Of a stretch of DNA of 25,135 bases, positions 1-6,706 are shown piece by piece; position 1 is the first letter of the stretch, and every line of letters starts with the position of its first letter. The notes under the pieces are model-generated. The model was not told where the DNA came from. It made no database searches and worked only from the letters and a program-made list of their open reading frames with translations. This DNA is from an uncultured Gammaproteobacteria bacterium (GTDB lineage: Bacteria > Pseudomonadota > Gammaproteobacteria > Pseudomonadales > Azotimanducaceae_A). Both the position numbers and the translations under genes were made by a program. The stretch covers positions 1-25,135 of the forward strand of contig CAJWGQ010000017.1 of the NCBI GenBank assembly GCA_913041025.1. Reading direction: 5' to 3'.

Positions 1-55
1 GTGAGTAACGCTCGATTCGATCTTCGACTGAATTTGACTGTTCTGCTTTGCTCAT
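1..55 (-). CDS. N-terminus of an unidentified protein (partial)
   Basis: An ATG at 55-53 on the minus strand opens a frame that runs off the window edge after 18 codons, beginning MSKAEQSN and rich in polar residues. A GGGAG ribosome binding site lies at 61-65, about five bases upstream, so the start is credible. Too little is visible to assign a family. It has the same orientation as the GFA-type gene behind it, about 100 bases away. A hairpin at that gene's stop codon may separate the two transcripts. Confidence 0.55.
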   Translation of the reverse strand, partial: MSKAEQSNSVEDRIERYS

Positions 56-150
56 GACGTCTCCCTAATCTTTATGAGATAACCATATCCAGTAGTCTTG
101 GATCTTGTCTACCGGTATCAGGAACTCTAATAAATGTATTAAATCTCTTG

Positions 151-168
151 TTGGGTTTGTTAACCCAA
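151..168 (-). terminator. Hairpin overlapping the stop of the GFA-type gene
   Basis: TTGGGTT and AACCCAA form a perfect 7-bp stem with a 4-base loop, and the stop codon of the minus-strand gene sits inside it. On the minus strand it is followed by an A/T-rich stretch but no clean T run. It is a weak intrinsic terminator candidate, or a hairpin that stabilises the 3' end. Confidence 0.35.
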
Positions 169-576
169 ACCTTCTGTTTTTTGCATCGCTGGAACACCAT
201 CCTCTAACTCAACCCAGTCTTGTTTGCTGCTAGACCACACGTGGAACTGAGGGGTGAAAGAAGAGGTGTCGTCCATTGTCCCTGTTTTGATGAATAACAC
301 GTCCGGTGAGTCGGGGACGGCTGAGTAGATTGGTGACCCGCACTCGCCACAAAAATGGCGCTCGACTGTGTTCCCCGTATCGGTCTCAGAGTCTCTATAA
401 ACCTTCATTTGCCCTGAGTTCAAAACGAAGTCTGTTTTCGCAACACCTGCGAGAGTCGAAAACGCTGAACCTGCCTGTCTCTGACAGTTCTTACAGTGAC
501 AGACTCCAGTCATCGCAGGTGGATTTTTTAGTTCGTACGTAATAACGCCGCAAAGGCACTGGCCAGTTAAGCTCAT
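160..576 (-). CDS. GFA family zinc-binding protein (glutathione-dependent formaldehyde-activating enzyme-like)
   Basis: A 138-residue, single-domain protein of the GFA/CENP-V fold. The zinc ligand pattern is complete: C7-x-C9 near the N-terminus, C26-H-C28-x-x-C31, then C76-x-x-C79 after an F. The founding enzyme, Gfa, was described as joining formaldehyde to glutathione, but most short relatives like this have no demonstrated substrate, so only the fold is secure. The ATG at 576 is preferred over an in-frame start 33 bases upstream because GGGAG stands just before it and the protein then begins directly with the domain (MSLTGQCLCG). It is divergent from the cyclase-family gene at 731, with about 150 bases between them. 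Likely cytoplasmic. Confidence 0.85.
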   Translation of the reverse strand: MSLTGQCLCGVITYELKNPPAMTGVCHCKNCQRQAGSAFSTLAGVAKTDFVLNSGQMKVYRDSETDTGNTVERHFCGECGSPIYSAVPDSPDVLFIKTGTMDDTSSFTPQFHVWSSSKQDWVELEDGVPAMQKTEGLG

Positions 577-618
577 AGTTTCTCCCTTCAAAAAAAGCTC
601 TCCGAACATGCTAGTATA

Positions 619-671
619 TTTTCTTGTTATGACAACTTTTTTCTTGTCGAAGAGAGAAAATTCTTTTCTTG
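619..671. repeat. Three direct TTTTCTTG repeats in a divergent promoter region
   Basis: The 8-mer TTTTCTTG occurs at 619-626, 639-646 and 664-671, all in the same orientation, with starts 20 and 25 bases apart. They lie between the divergent GFA and cyclase genes. Three copies in 53 bases could be half-sites for a regulator, but the stretch is A/T-rich and chance cannot be excluded. Confidence 0.3.
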
Positions 672-730
672 AATATATGCGCCGATATGACAGATTAGGC
701 GTTCAATATTTGAAGAAAAAGGGAAATCTG

Positions 731-1741
731 ATGCTGAGGTTACTAATCTGTCTTACCGCACTATTTTTATCCTCTAACGGATTTTCTGTGGGTCCTCCGG
801 TTCCGATGAGTCAGGCCGAATTTGATTCGCTGATGACGGAAGTATCGAATTGGGGCCGTTGGGGTGAAGAGGATCAATTAGGGACACTGAATACGATTAC
901 AGCGCAGAAGCGGATTGAGGCGGCTGGTCTTGTAACTGCAGGAGAATCTGTTTCTTTAGCTCTCCCGCTGAATACGGTATCTGACCAGGTGAATCAAAAA
1001 CCCTTTGTCCATGAGAGTTTTATCTTCGGCGGCACGGAAATGGAAGAGCTAGGCATTAATTCCGAGGACGCAGCTCAGGCGGCAGGGGATGTTTATAAAA
1101 TTGATTATCACGGTTTTGGGCATTCTCATTTAGACGGCATTAACCACTTCGCCTACAAAGGGAAGATGTATAACGGCTATCCATTTGATAATCAGGACGG
1201 CAAAGGCTTCATGAATCTTGGAATCGACAAGATAGGAAAGTCTGGAGTTTTTACCCGCGGCGTTTTAGTTGATATGCCGGTTTTCCTTGGTAAGAAGTAT
1301 ATGGAGCCTGGGAACGCGATCACCATTGAAGATCTAGAGGCATGGGAAAAAGCATCTGGAATCACCATATCGGCAGGGGATGTGCTGCTGGTACGAACGG
1401 GTCGCTGGCATCGAGTACGAGATAAGGGACAGTGGAATTTTGTTCAAAGGGCGGCGGGTATGCACGCGTCCGTTGCTAAATGGCTTAAAGAACGAGACGT
1501 TGCGGCGATTGGTTGTGATGGAGTGTCAGATGTGATGCCCTCTGGTGTAGGCGCTCGGTTGAATCCTTTGCACGAATTAGTCATCGTCGGTATGGGCATG
1601 CCCATTTTTGATAACCTCGATTTAGACAGGCTCTCTATGACCGCAAGAATTAAAGACCGATCAACATTTCTGTTTGTCGCTGCTCCTCTTAAAGTGGTTG
1701 GCGGTACTGGGTCTCCGCTGAATCCGATGGCTATTTTTTAA
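731..1741 (+). CDS. Cyclase-family metal hydrolase with a predicted signal peptide
   Basis: A 336-residue protein of the PF04199 cyclase / kynurenine-formamidase superfamily, metal-dependent hydrolases acting on amide, ester or lactone bonds. The metal motif is visible as HGFGHSHLDGINH at residues 127-139, the variant seen in the longer ~330-residue subfamily. The conserved end GGTGSPLNP also fits. The substrate is unknown. The ATG at 731 is chosen over upstream starts because AAGGGA precedes it. The first ~20 residues (MLRLLICLTALFLSS) then look like a Sec signal peptide, implying periplasmic action, whereas most relatives are cytoplasmic. A longer in-frame opening to 608 exists but would put a basic, non-conserved leader in front. 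It converges on the CaiB gene, with 16 bases between stop codons. Confidence 0.85.
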   Translation: MLRLLICLTALFLSSNGFSVGPPVPMSQAEFDSLMTEVSNWGRWGEEDQLGTLNTITAQKRIEAAGLVTAGESVSLALPLNTVSDQVNQKPFVHESFIFGGTEMEELGINSEDAAQAAGDVYKIDYHGFGHSHLDGINHFAYKGKMYNGYPFDNQDGKGFMNLGIDKIGKSGVFTRGVLVDMPVFLGKKYMEPGNAITIEDLEAWEKASGITISAGDVLLVRTGRWHRVRDKGQWNFVQRAAGMHASVAKWLKERDVAAIGCDGVSDVMPSGVGARLNPLHELVIVGMGMPIFDNLDLDRLSMTARIKDRSTFLFVAAPLKVVGGTGSPLNPMAIF

Positions 1742-1757
1742 AGATTAGGTTGTTTTT

Positions 1758-2936
1758 TTATTGGGCGACCTTTTGCTGTATCAGTGCTCTAGCGCGCTCC
1801 TCGTCGATGCCAAACTCGGAAAGGATGTCGCGTGTGTGCTGCCCCAGTTCGGGAGAACAATGAAAGATCTCTGAGGGCGTCTCACTGAACCTAGCCGGTG
1901 GTCTTGCCTGTCGCATGGGTCCAGCAAAGGGGTGATCAAACTCCCAGATAGAATCCATGGCTTTAACTTGAGGATCATCAAGCACTTCTTCTCGAGAATT
2001 AATTTTTGAAAAGGGAACGTCTTCCCGCTCCAGAGCTATCAGCATTTCTTCCGTTGTGAAGGTCTCAAAGGCAGTGTTGATCGTATTTGTTAGTTTCTCT
2101 GCATCGACTGCTGCATCAATATAATAGCTTGGGTCCTCGAGTAGGTTTGGTAAATCTAATGCCCTGAAAAGGCCCAACCATTCGTCCGGTTGGACGGGCA
2201 TTGTGCAGACGTAGCCATCTTTGGTCTTTCGAACCATGTTGGTATGTGTATGCGGTGATTCTGGGGGAACTTCGTCGCCGACAAAGGCATAATGCCGCAT
2301 ATTATCTGGCCACAGGAAAAACAGTGCGGCATCGAGCATTGCCACATCAATTCTCTGACCCAGCCCGGTTTGAGATCGATTATATAGGGCCGACGAGATC
2401 GCCTGTGCGCTCACTAGCGACGTGAGCTTGTCACAGATCAGGGTGTTAACCATGATCGGGCGCTCTTTTGAAGGGTCTGACTGTAGGGTGGCGACTCCTG
2501 AAATGGCTTGAATAATGGCATCGTAAACTCGTCGTTTTGCATAAGGACCCGACTGGCCGACTCCGTTTATTGAAGCGTAGATGATGCTAGGATTTATAGT
2601 TTTCATCGTTTCGTAGTCGAATCCCAATCGATCCATAACGCCTGGTCGAAAGTTTTCGACAACCACATCGGCGGATGTAAGCATGTCTTTAAATAAGGAC
2701 TTGCCTTCGTCTGTACTAAGATCAATAACAATTGAACGCTTGTTACGGTTCAACATGGAGAACATCCCGCTAACGCCGTTGCGCTCGACGTCGAGCGCCT
2801 GACGCATGAAATCTCCCTCAGGCGATTCGATTTTAATTATATCTGCTCCCTGATCACCCAGGATTGTCGTACAGATTGGTCCGGAATAAATAGTGGTTAG
2901 GTCGAGTACCTTAACTCCATCAAGTGCACCAGCCAT
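1758..2936 (-). CDS. CaiB/BaiF class III CoA-transferase
   Basis: At 392 residues this is a full-length class III CoA-transferase. These enzymes move CoA between carboxylic acids through a covalent aspartyl intermediate and work as interlocked dimers. The N-terminal signature LDLTTIYSGP, the GADIIKIE strand and the NRNKRS segment (63-68) are present. The catalytic Asp is D169 in CDKLTS, and the C-terminal ELGQHTRDIL motif is intact. GGAGGGAG stands upstream of the ATG at 2936. It is divergent from a second CaiB gene that aligns with it through most of its length, across a 213-base regulatory region, so the two probably arose by duplication. The acid substrate cannot be predicted; alpha-methylacyl-CoA racemase activity is another possibility within the family. 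Confidence 0.9.
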   Translation of the reverse strand: MAGALDGVKVLDLTTIYSGPICTTILGDQGADIIKIESPEGDFMRQALDVERNGVSGMFSMLNRNKRSIVIDLSTDEGKSLFKDMLTSADVVVENFRPGVMDRLGFDYETMKTINPSIIYASINGVGQSGPYAKRRVYDAIIQAISGVATLQSDPSKERPIMVNTLICDKLTSLVSAQAISSALYNRSQTGLGQRIDVAMLDAALFFLWPDNMRHYAFVGDEVPPESPHTHTNMVRKTKDGYVCTMPVQPDEWLGLFRALDLPNLLEDPSYYIDAAVDAEKLTNTINTAFETFTTEEMLIALEREDVPFSKINSREEVLDDPQVKAMDSIWEFDHPFAGPMRQARPPARFSETPSEIFHCSPELGQHTRDILSEFGIDEERARALIQQKVAQ

Positions 2937-3032
2937 GTTTGAACTCCCTCCAAGAAGACTTTGATTGAACTATTGATTACAGGTTTTAGTCAACTCTATG
3001 TTGCCGAAAGAGGGCATAGTTATTGCGCCCAT

Positions 3033-3044
3033 AAACAAGTGTTT
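3033..3044. promoter_or_regulatory. AAAC-N4-GTTT palindrome (PsrA-like operator candidate)
   Basis: AAACAAGTGTTT, followed by G, fits the AAAC-N(2-4)-GTTT pattern known for the TetR-type fatty-acid regulator PsrA of pseudomonads. It lies between two divergent CaiB genes, about 100 bases from each start. A short IR such as this can occur by chance. The assignment rests on the pattern and the CoA-metabolism context, not on a regulator seen in the window. Confidence 0.35.
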
Positions 3045-3149
3045 GTATGGTTCTCGAAACCTTCTGGTTTATAGTTTGTAGAGCCTTTTTTAATTTTGTA
3101 GGGCTTTCAGTAAAGAGAAAGACCCAGTCAATCAACGAGGTGAATTTGT

Positions 3150-4211
3150 GTGAGTATTGGGCCACTCGAAGGATTTAAAATACTGGACCTATCGTCAGTC
3201 GTGTCTGGGCCTATGGCCAGTGTGATGCTGGCTGATCAGGGAGCCGATGTGATTAAAGTAGAGCCTCCGGGCTGGGGTGATGGAATCCGTCGTCTGGGTG
3301 CTTCACGCAACGGTCTGTCATCGATCTATGCCATGATCAATCGCAATAAACGTTCACTGGCTCTGAATTTTAAACATCCCAGAGGGAAAGAGCTTTTGAT
3401 CAAGCTGGTCGCACAATCGGACGTGCTCTTGCAGAATTACAGGCCCGGCAAATTGGACCGTATCGGTTTAGGTTATAGCGATTTAGAACTCATAAACGAG
3501 GATCTCATTTATACATCCATTAGCGGTATGGGATCCGTTGGACCCTATGCCACCCAACGAGTTTACGATTATGTGATACAGGGTCTCAGTGGTGTGTTGG
3601 ATGCTCAAGCAGAAGGGAACGATCTTAAAATGGTCCGGACCATTATCTACGACAAGGTCACCTCACTGTTAGCGTCGCAAGCGATTACGGCTGCTTTATT
3701 GGCTAGAGAAAGAGGGCAGGGAGGGCAGCATGTTGAGCTTTCTATGCTCGACGGGGCGGTCTACTTCAACTGGCCTGATCTGATGTGGAATTACAGTTTT
3801 AAAGGGCAGGGTGTCCAATTTGCGGGAGACCTGGCAGATATTTATGAAGTCAGTAAGACCAGTGACGGCGCGATTGTCTCTAATTATCTGGGTGCGGACA
3901 CCTCAAATTATGAGACCGAGCAACTGGTGAATTTGTTGGTCGAAAATGAGATACCTGTTTCAAGAGCTAATCGTCGAGAGGATGTATTAACTGATCCCCA
4001 GATCGATGCGTCGGGTATTATTGAAGAGGTTGAACATCCCAGAGGAGGGCCGATGTTACTTCCAAGAAGCCCCGCGAAGTTTAGTGCGTCATCTGATATG
4101 CCGAAAAAGCCCTCTGCCGAACTTGGACAGCACACCTATGAGGTGCTGAAAACAGTTGGTCTGGAGCTGGCTGAAATGAAGGAACTGGCGCGTTTGGGAG
4201 TGATAGGGTAA
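3150..4211 (+). CDS. CaiB/BaiF class III CoA-transferase, shortened small domain
   Basis: A 353-residue class III CoA-transferase starting at a GTG with GAGGTG just upstream. The Rossmann-like large domain is intact: LDLSSVVSGP at the N-terminus, GADVIKVE, NRNKRS at 64-69 and catalytic D168 in YDKVTS, plus ELGQHTYEVL near the end. Between the segment starting SDGAIVS and the segment NEIPVSR it is about 38 residues shorter than the divergent paralogue. The missing part covers the helical portion of the small domain that normally contains a WLGLF-type motif. The reading frame is open, so this is an in-frame loss, not a frameshift. It may have changed substrate choice or be a degrading copy. It is followed by a strong bidirectional terminator. 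Confidence 0.88.
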   Translation: MSIGPLEGFKILDLSSVVSGPMASVMLADQGADVIKVEPPGWGDGIRRLGASRNGLSSIYAMINRNKRSLALNFKHPRGKELLIKLVAQSDVLLQNYRPGKLDRIGLGYSDLELINEDLIYTSISGMGSVGPYATQRVYDYVIQGLSGVLDAQAEGNDLKMVRTIIYDKVTSLLASQAITAALLARERGQGGQHVELSMLDGAVYFNWPDLMWNYSFKGQGVQFAGDLADIYEVSKTSDGAIVSNYLGADTSNYETEQLVNLLVENEIPVSRANRREDVLTDPQIDASGIIEEVEHPRGGPMLLPRSPAKFSASSDMPKKPSAELGQHTYEVLKTVGLELAEMKELARLGVIG

Positions 4212-4234
4212 CGGCGATTGGATAGCCTTCCAAC

Positions 4235-4262
4235 AAAAAAGCCCCTTAACGGGGCTTTTTTT
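4235..4262. terminator. Bidirectional intrinsic terminator
   Basis: GCCCC and GGGGC form a G/C stem around the loop TTAAC. The stem is flanked by A6 on the left and T7 on the right, which also pair. It is a textbook intrinsic terminator for both strands, placed between the convergent CaiB and amidohydrolase genes. Confidence 0.93.
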
Positions 4263-4282
4263 AAGAGTCAAGAGTTCGGAGT

Positions 4283-5983
4283 TTATCCTCTGATAAATTC
4301 CCGAATAACGCTACCTGGTCGAGCGTCCGTGTATTCGCAATTCTCTATCACTACTTTGCCACCTACGATCGTGGCGTCATAGCCCTTACTTTTCACAATG
4401 TACCTGCCACCGTTGTGGGGAAGGTCATTCACGTACTCTGGTTGACATGATCTTAGATTTTCATAATCGATGACATTGATATCTGCGTGCCAACCTTGTT
4501 TAAGCATGCCTCTTTCCTTTAGGCCAAGGATTTCAGCTGATTTACCCGATATTCGGTGCACCGCTTCAGGTAACGTATAAACACCATGCTTGCGCGTTAA
4601 TTCGCTGAGTAGAATTGTCGGTGAGTCCGTATCAGTGAAAATTCCGACATGTGCACCCGCATCGCCTAGCATTGGGACGACTTGAGGTAATTTCATGTAG
4701 TTCCATTGATTTTCGAGGTTCCCGCCAAAGGCCCAGAAGTTGAAAAATTCCTTTCCCTCTGAGGCAAGTAGGCGTTCAACATAAACTTCAACCACGTCCT
4801 TGCCGGCCTCTTCAGCTAACTGACCGAGGTTGGCTTTCTTATGGAGGTCCAGATTAGGCCGATCTTCTAGCCCAAATGGGTGAAGCATATGTGCAATGTC
4901 TTTCAGACTCCCCTCTGCGATGCCATCACTGATCAATTTTTTACGTGTGTTTTCATTTCGTAGCGCATCGACCCGATCAGCGATCGTTGGTAGAGCCATG
5001 AGCTCCTTCCAGGAATCACAAGTCCGAGTGAAAGGCGAAAGCTGAGCCAACCCGAAAAACGCTCCGCTGGGTCTGGTGTGACATATTGACGCGAGTCTCT
5101 TTCCACCTTGATTCTGTTCTTCAAAGAAATTGCGCCAGTGCGATACACCGCCGTCTCCATTGGGTCCTGTGCCTCCCGAGAACAAGACCTGACAACCCAG
5201 CTCTGCTCCTTGTCGGAACATTTCTTTCTCTGTTTCAAAGCGCGTCGCCATGTCGTTTGCCGATTGGAATAGGGCGCCGGTACCGCCTCCTTCAATGACG
5301 GCTTGTTGTATGGCCTGAGTTTCCCTTAGGTCAGCCCAGGTTCCTGGAGTACAGCGTCCATCGGGTACGGTATGCTGAAGAAACCGAGAGGTTGAAAACC
5401 CTACCGCCCCTTCTTCTAACGACTGCTTGACCATTTGAGTAATATGCTCGAGCTCTTTGTCGTCGGGCTGGACGCCCTCATCCATACTCTTGTCGCCCAT
5501 TGCTTCGAGTCTGACCGCTGAGTGGCCCACTAGCCCTACAACATTCAGCGCAGGGTTCAATGATTCGATACAGTCGAGATATTCGCCATACGACTCCCAG
5601 TTCCAGGGGAGGCCATCCATGATCGCGTCGGCAGCAATGTCTTCGACTGCCTCCATAAGCTCAGCGAGGTATCTGTGATTCTTTTTGGTGACAGGCGCGA
5701 AAGTTACTCCGCAGTTGCCAATAAGCGCAGTAGTTACGCCGTGATAAGAGCTGGAACTCATCTGAGGGTCCCAACCTACTTGAGCATCGAGGTGAGTGTG
5801 TAAATCCACAAAGCCAGGTGTCACGATTCTGTCGGTTGCATCAATCGTTTTTGCAGCTTGTTCGCCCGTCAGATCTCCGATTCTGCTTATTTTTCCGTTA
5901 TCAATCGCGACGTCTGCTTTGAACCCATCGGCACCGCTTCCATCGACAACGGTACCCCCGCTTATAATCATTTCATGGGACAT
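4283..5983 (-). CDS. N-acyl-D-amino-acid deacylase family amidohydrolase
   Basis: A 566-residue amidohydrolase of the D-aminoacylase / D-hydantoinase-like group (Amidohydro_3), zinc enzymes that hydrolyse N-acyl or related amide bonds. The beta-sandwich start (MIISGGTVVDGSG), metal pair H62-T-H64, the NCGVTFAP motif with C91, and LGDAGAH carrying the late conserved Asp are all visible. The length is slightly greater than that of classical D-aminoacylases (~480), as in the large uncharacterised subfamily. The ATG at 5983 is chosen because GGAGGAGA lies immediately upstream; the frame could extend to a TTG at 6001 inside that ribosome site. No signal peptide is seen. Neighbouring CaiB and DUF1330 genes suggest a catabolic role, but the substrate is unknown. 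Confidence 0.87.
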   Translation of the reverse strand: MSHEMIISGGTVVDGSGADGFKADVAIDNGKISRIGDLTGEQAAKTIDATDRIVTPGFVDLHTHLDAQVGWDPQMSSSSYHGVTTALIGNCGVTFAPVTKKNHRYLAELMEAVEDIAADAIMDGLPWNWESYGEYLDCIESLNPALNVVGLVGHSAVRLEAMGDKSMDEGVQPDDKELEHITQMVKQSLEEGAVGFSTSRFLQHTVPDGRCTPGTWADLRETQAIQQAVIEGGGTGALFQSANDMATRFETEKEMFRQGAELGCQVLFSGGTGPNGDGGVSHWRNFFEEQNQGGKRLASICHTRPSGAFFGLAQLSPFTRTCDSWKELMALPTIADRVDALRNENTRKKLISDGIAEGSLKDIAHMLHPFGLEDRPNLDLHKKANLGQLAEEAGKDVVEVYVERLLASEGKEFFNFWAFGGNLENQWNYMKLPQVVPMLGDAGAHVGIFTDTDSPTILLSELTRKHGVYTLPEAVHRISGKSAEILGLKERGMLKQGWHADINVIDYENLRSCQPEYVNDLPHNGGRYIVKSKGYDATIVGGKVVIENCEYTDARPGSVIREFIRG

Positions 5984-6015
5984 TTTGACTCTCCTCCTCA
6001 ATTGTGTGGTGAAGC

Positions 6016-6039
6016 GTTGGGTCCGCTACTAGGCCCAAC
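6016..6039. promoter_or_regulatory. Leader hairpin and nearby TTAGA-T-TCTAA palindrome
   Basis: GTTGGG (6016-6021) pairs with CCCAAC (6034-6039), and would fold in the 5' leader of the amidohydrolase mRNA. Just beyond, at 6053-6067, GGTTAGA-T-TCTAATC is an almost perfect inverted repeat and a candidate operator in this 269-base divergent region. Neither resembles a named riboswitch. Confidence 0.3.
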
Positions 6040-6098
6040 AATCTACTACTATGGTTAGATTCTAATCGTTTGAGCAGTTTTTTCAAATTAGGCAATCT

Positions 6099-6126
6099 TT
6101 GGGTGACATGCATTTTTTCTTATAGT
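6099..6126 (+). promoter_or_regulatory. Candidate sigma70 promoter for the DUF1330 gene
   Basis: TTGGGT at 6099-6104 and TATAGT at 6121-6126 are separated by 16 bases. They point toward the DUF1330 gene and would leave a leader of roughly 120 bases. The match is reasonable but not strong. Confidence 0.35.
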
Positions 6127-6252
6127 TCTCGAAAAATATGCTTCTCGCAAGATAAGCTATATTCTCTCAATTATCGGCAGAGTAGCGCGTTGTTGCATTG
6201 GTCGAATCGCAATCTCAGTAGCTGAATATTTCAGGAATATAAAGGAGACGCA

Positions 6253-6675
6253 ATGGAAGTTGTCAATAAAGTAGTACCTAATGCTGAACAGATGGAGGGC
6301 TTCACGAAATCCGGTCCAGAAGGGCCGATCTATATGGTCAATCTTCTAAAGTTTAAGGAAAAGGCGATTTACGAGGATGGCAGGCAGACGGAACTGAGTG
6401 GCAGAGAGGCTTACGGTCTATATGCCCAGGGGGTTAGCAAACTACTTGAAGATGTTGGAGGTAAGATTGAGTTCAATGGGCAGGTCGAGAGACTTATGCT
6501 TGGAGAGGTCGAAGAACTCTGGGATTCGGTGGCTATCGCGATGTATCCGTCCCGAGCAGCTATGCTAGAAATGATGATGACTGATGGGATGCAGGAGATC
6601 TCTGCACACAGAGCCGCGGGTTTGAAGGGGCAATTAAATATTGAAACAACGTTGAATCAGTTAAATCCGAATTAG
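6253..6675 (+). CDS. DUF1330 family protein
   Basis: A 140-residue protein with the ferredoxin-like (dimeric alpha-beta barrel) pattern of DUF1330. The MVNLLKFK strand, a conserved Y in a helix (GLYAQGVSK), the GG-turn followed by GQVERLMLG, E-LWDSVAIAMYPS, and a terminal RAAGLKGQ helix are in order. The family has no established reaction; members are often single-domain proteins beside catabolic genes and may act on small aromatic or acyl compounds. The ATG at 6253 is supported by AAGGAG seven bases upstream. It is transcribed alone, divergent from the amidohydrolase and convergent with the fused CoA-transferase. No signal peptide. Confidence 0.8.
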   Translation: MEVVNKVVPNAEQMEGFTKSGPEGPIYMVNLLKFKEKAIYEDGRQTELSGREAYGLYAQGVSKLLEDVGGKIEFNGQVERLMLGEVEELWDSVAIAMYPSRAAMLEMMMTDGMQEISAHRAAGLKGQLNIETTLNQLNPN

Positions 6676-6706
6676 CACAGCTAAGAGTCAGCGTATTGTG
6701 TGATGA

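Noticed and set aside
2998..3081. 27-codon ORF in the CaiB divergent region
   Set aside because: No ribosome site, and it overlaps the predicted regulatory sequence.
3050..6134. Shared GTTCTCGAAA at 3050-3059 and 6125-6134 as a common operator
   Set aside because: Only a 10-base match in two promoter regions, placed differently relative to the starts.
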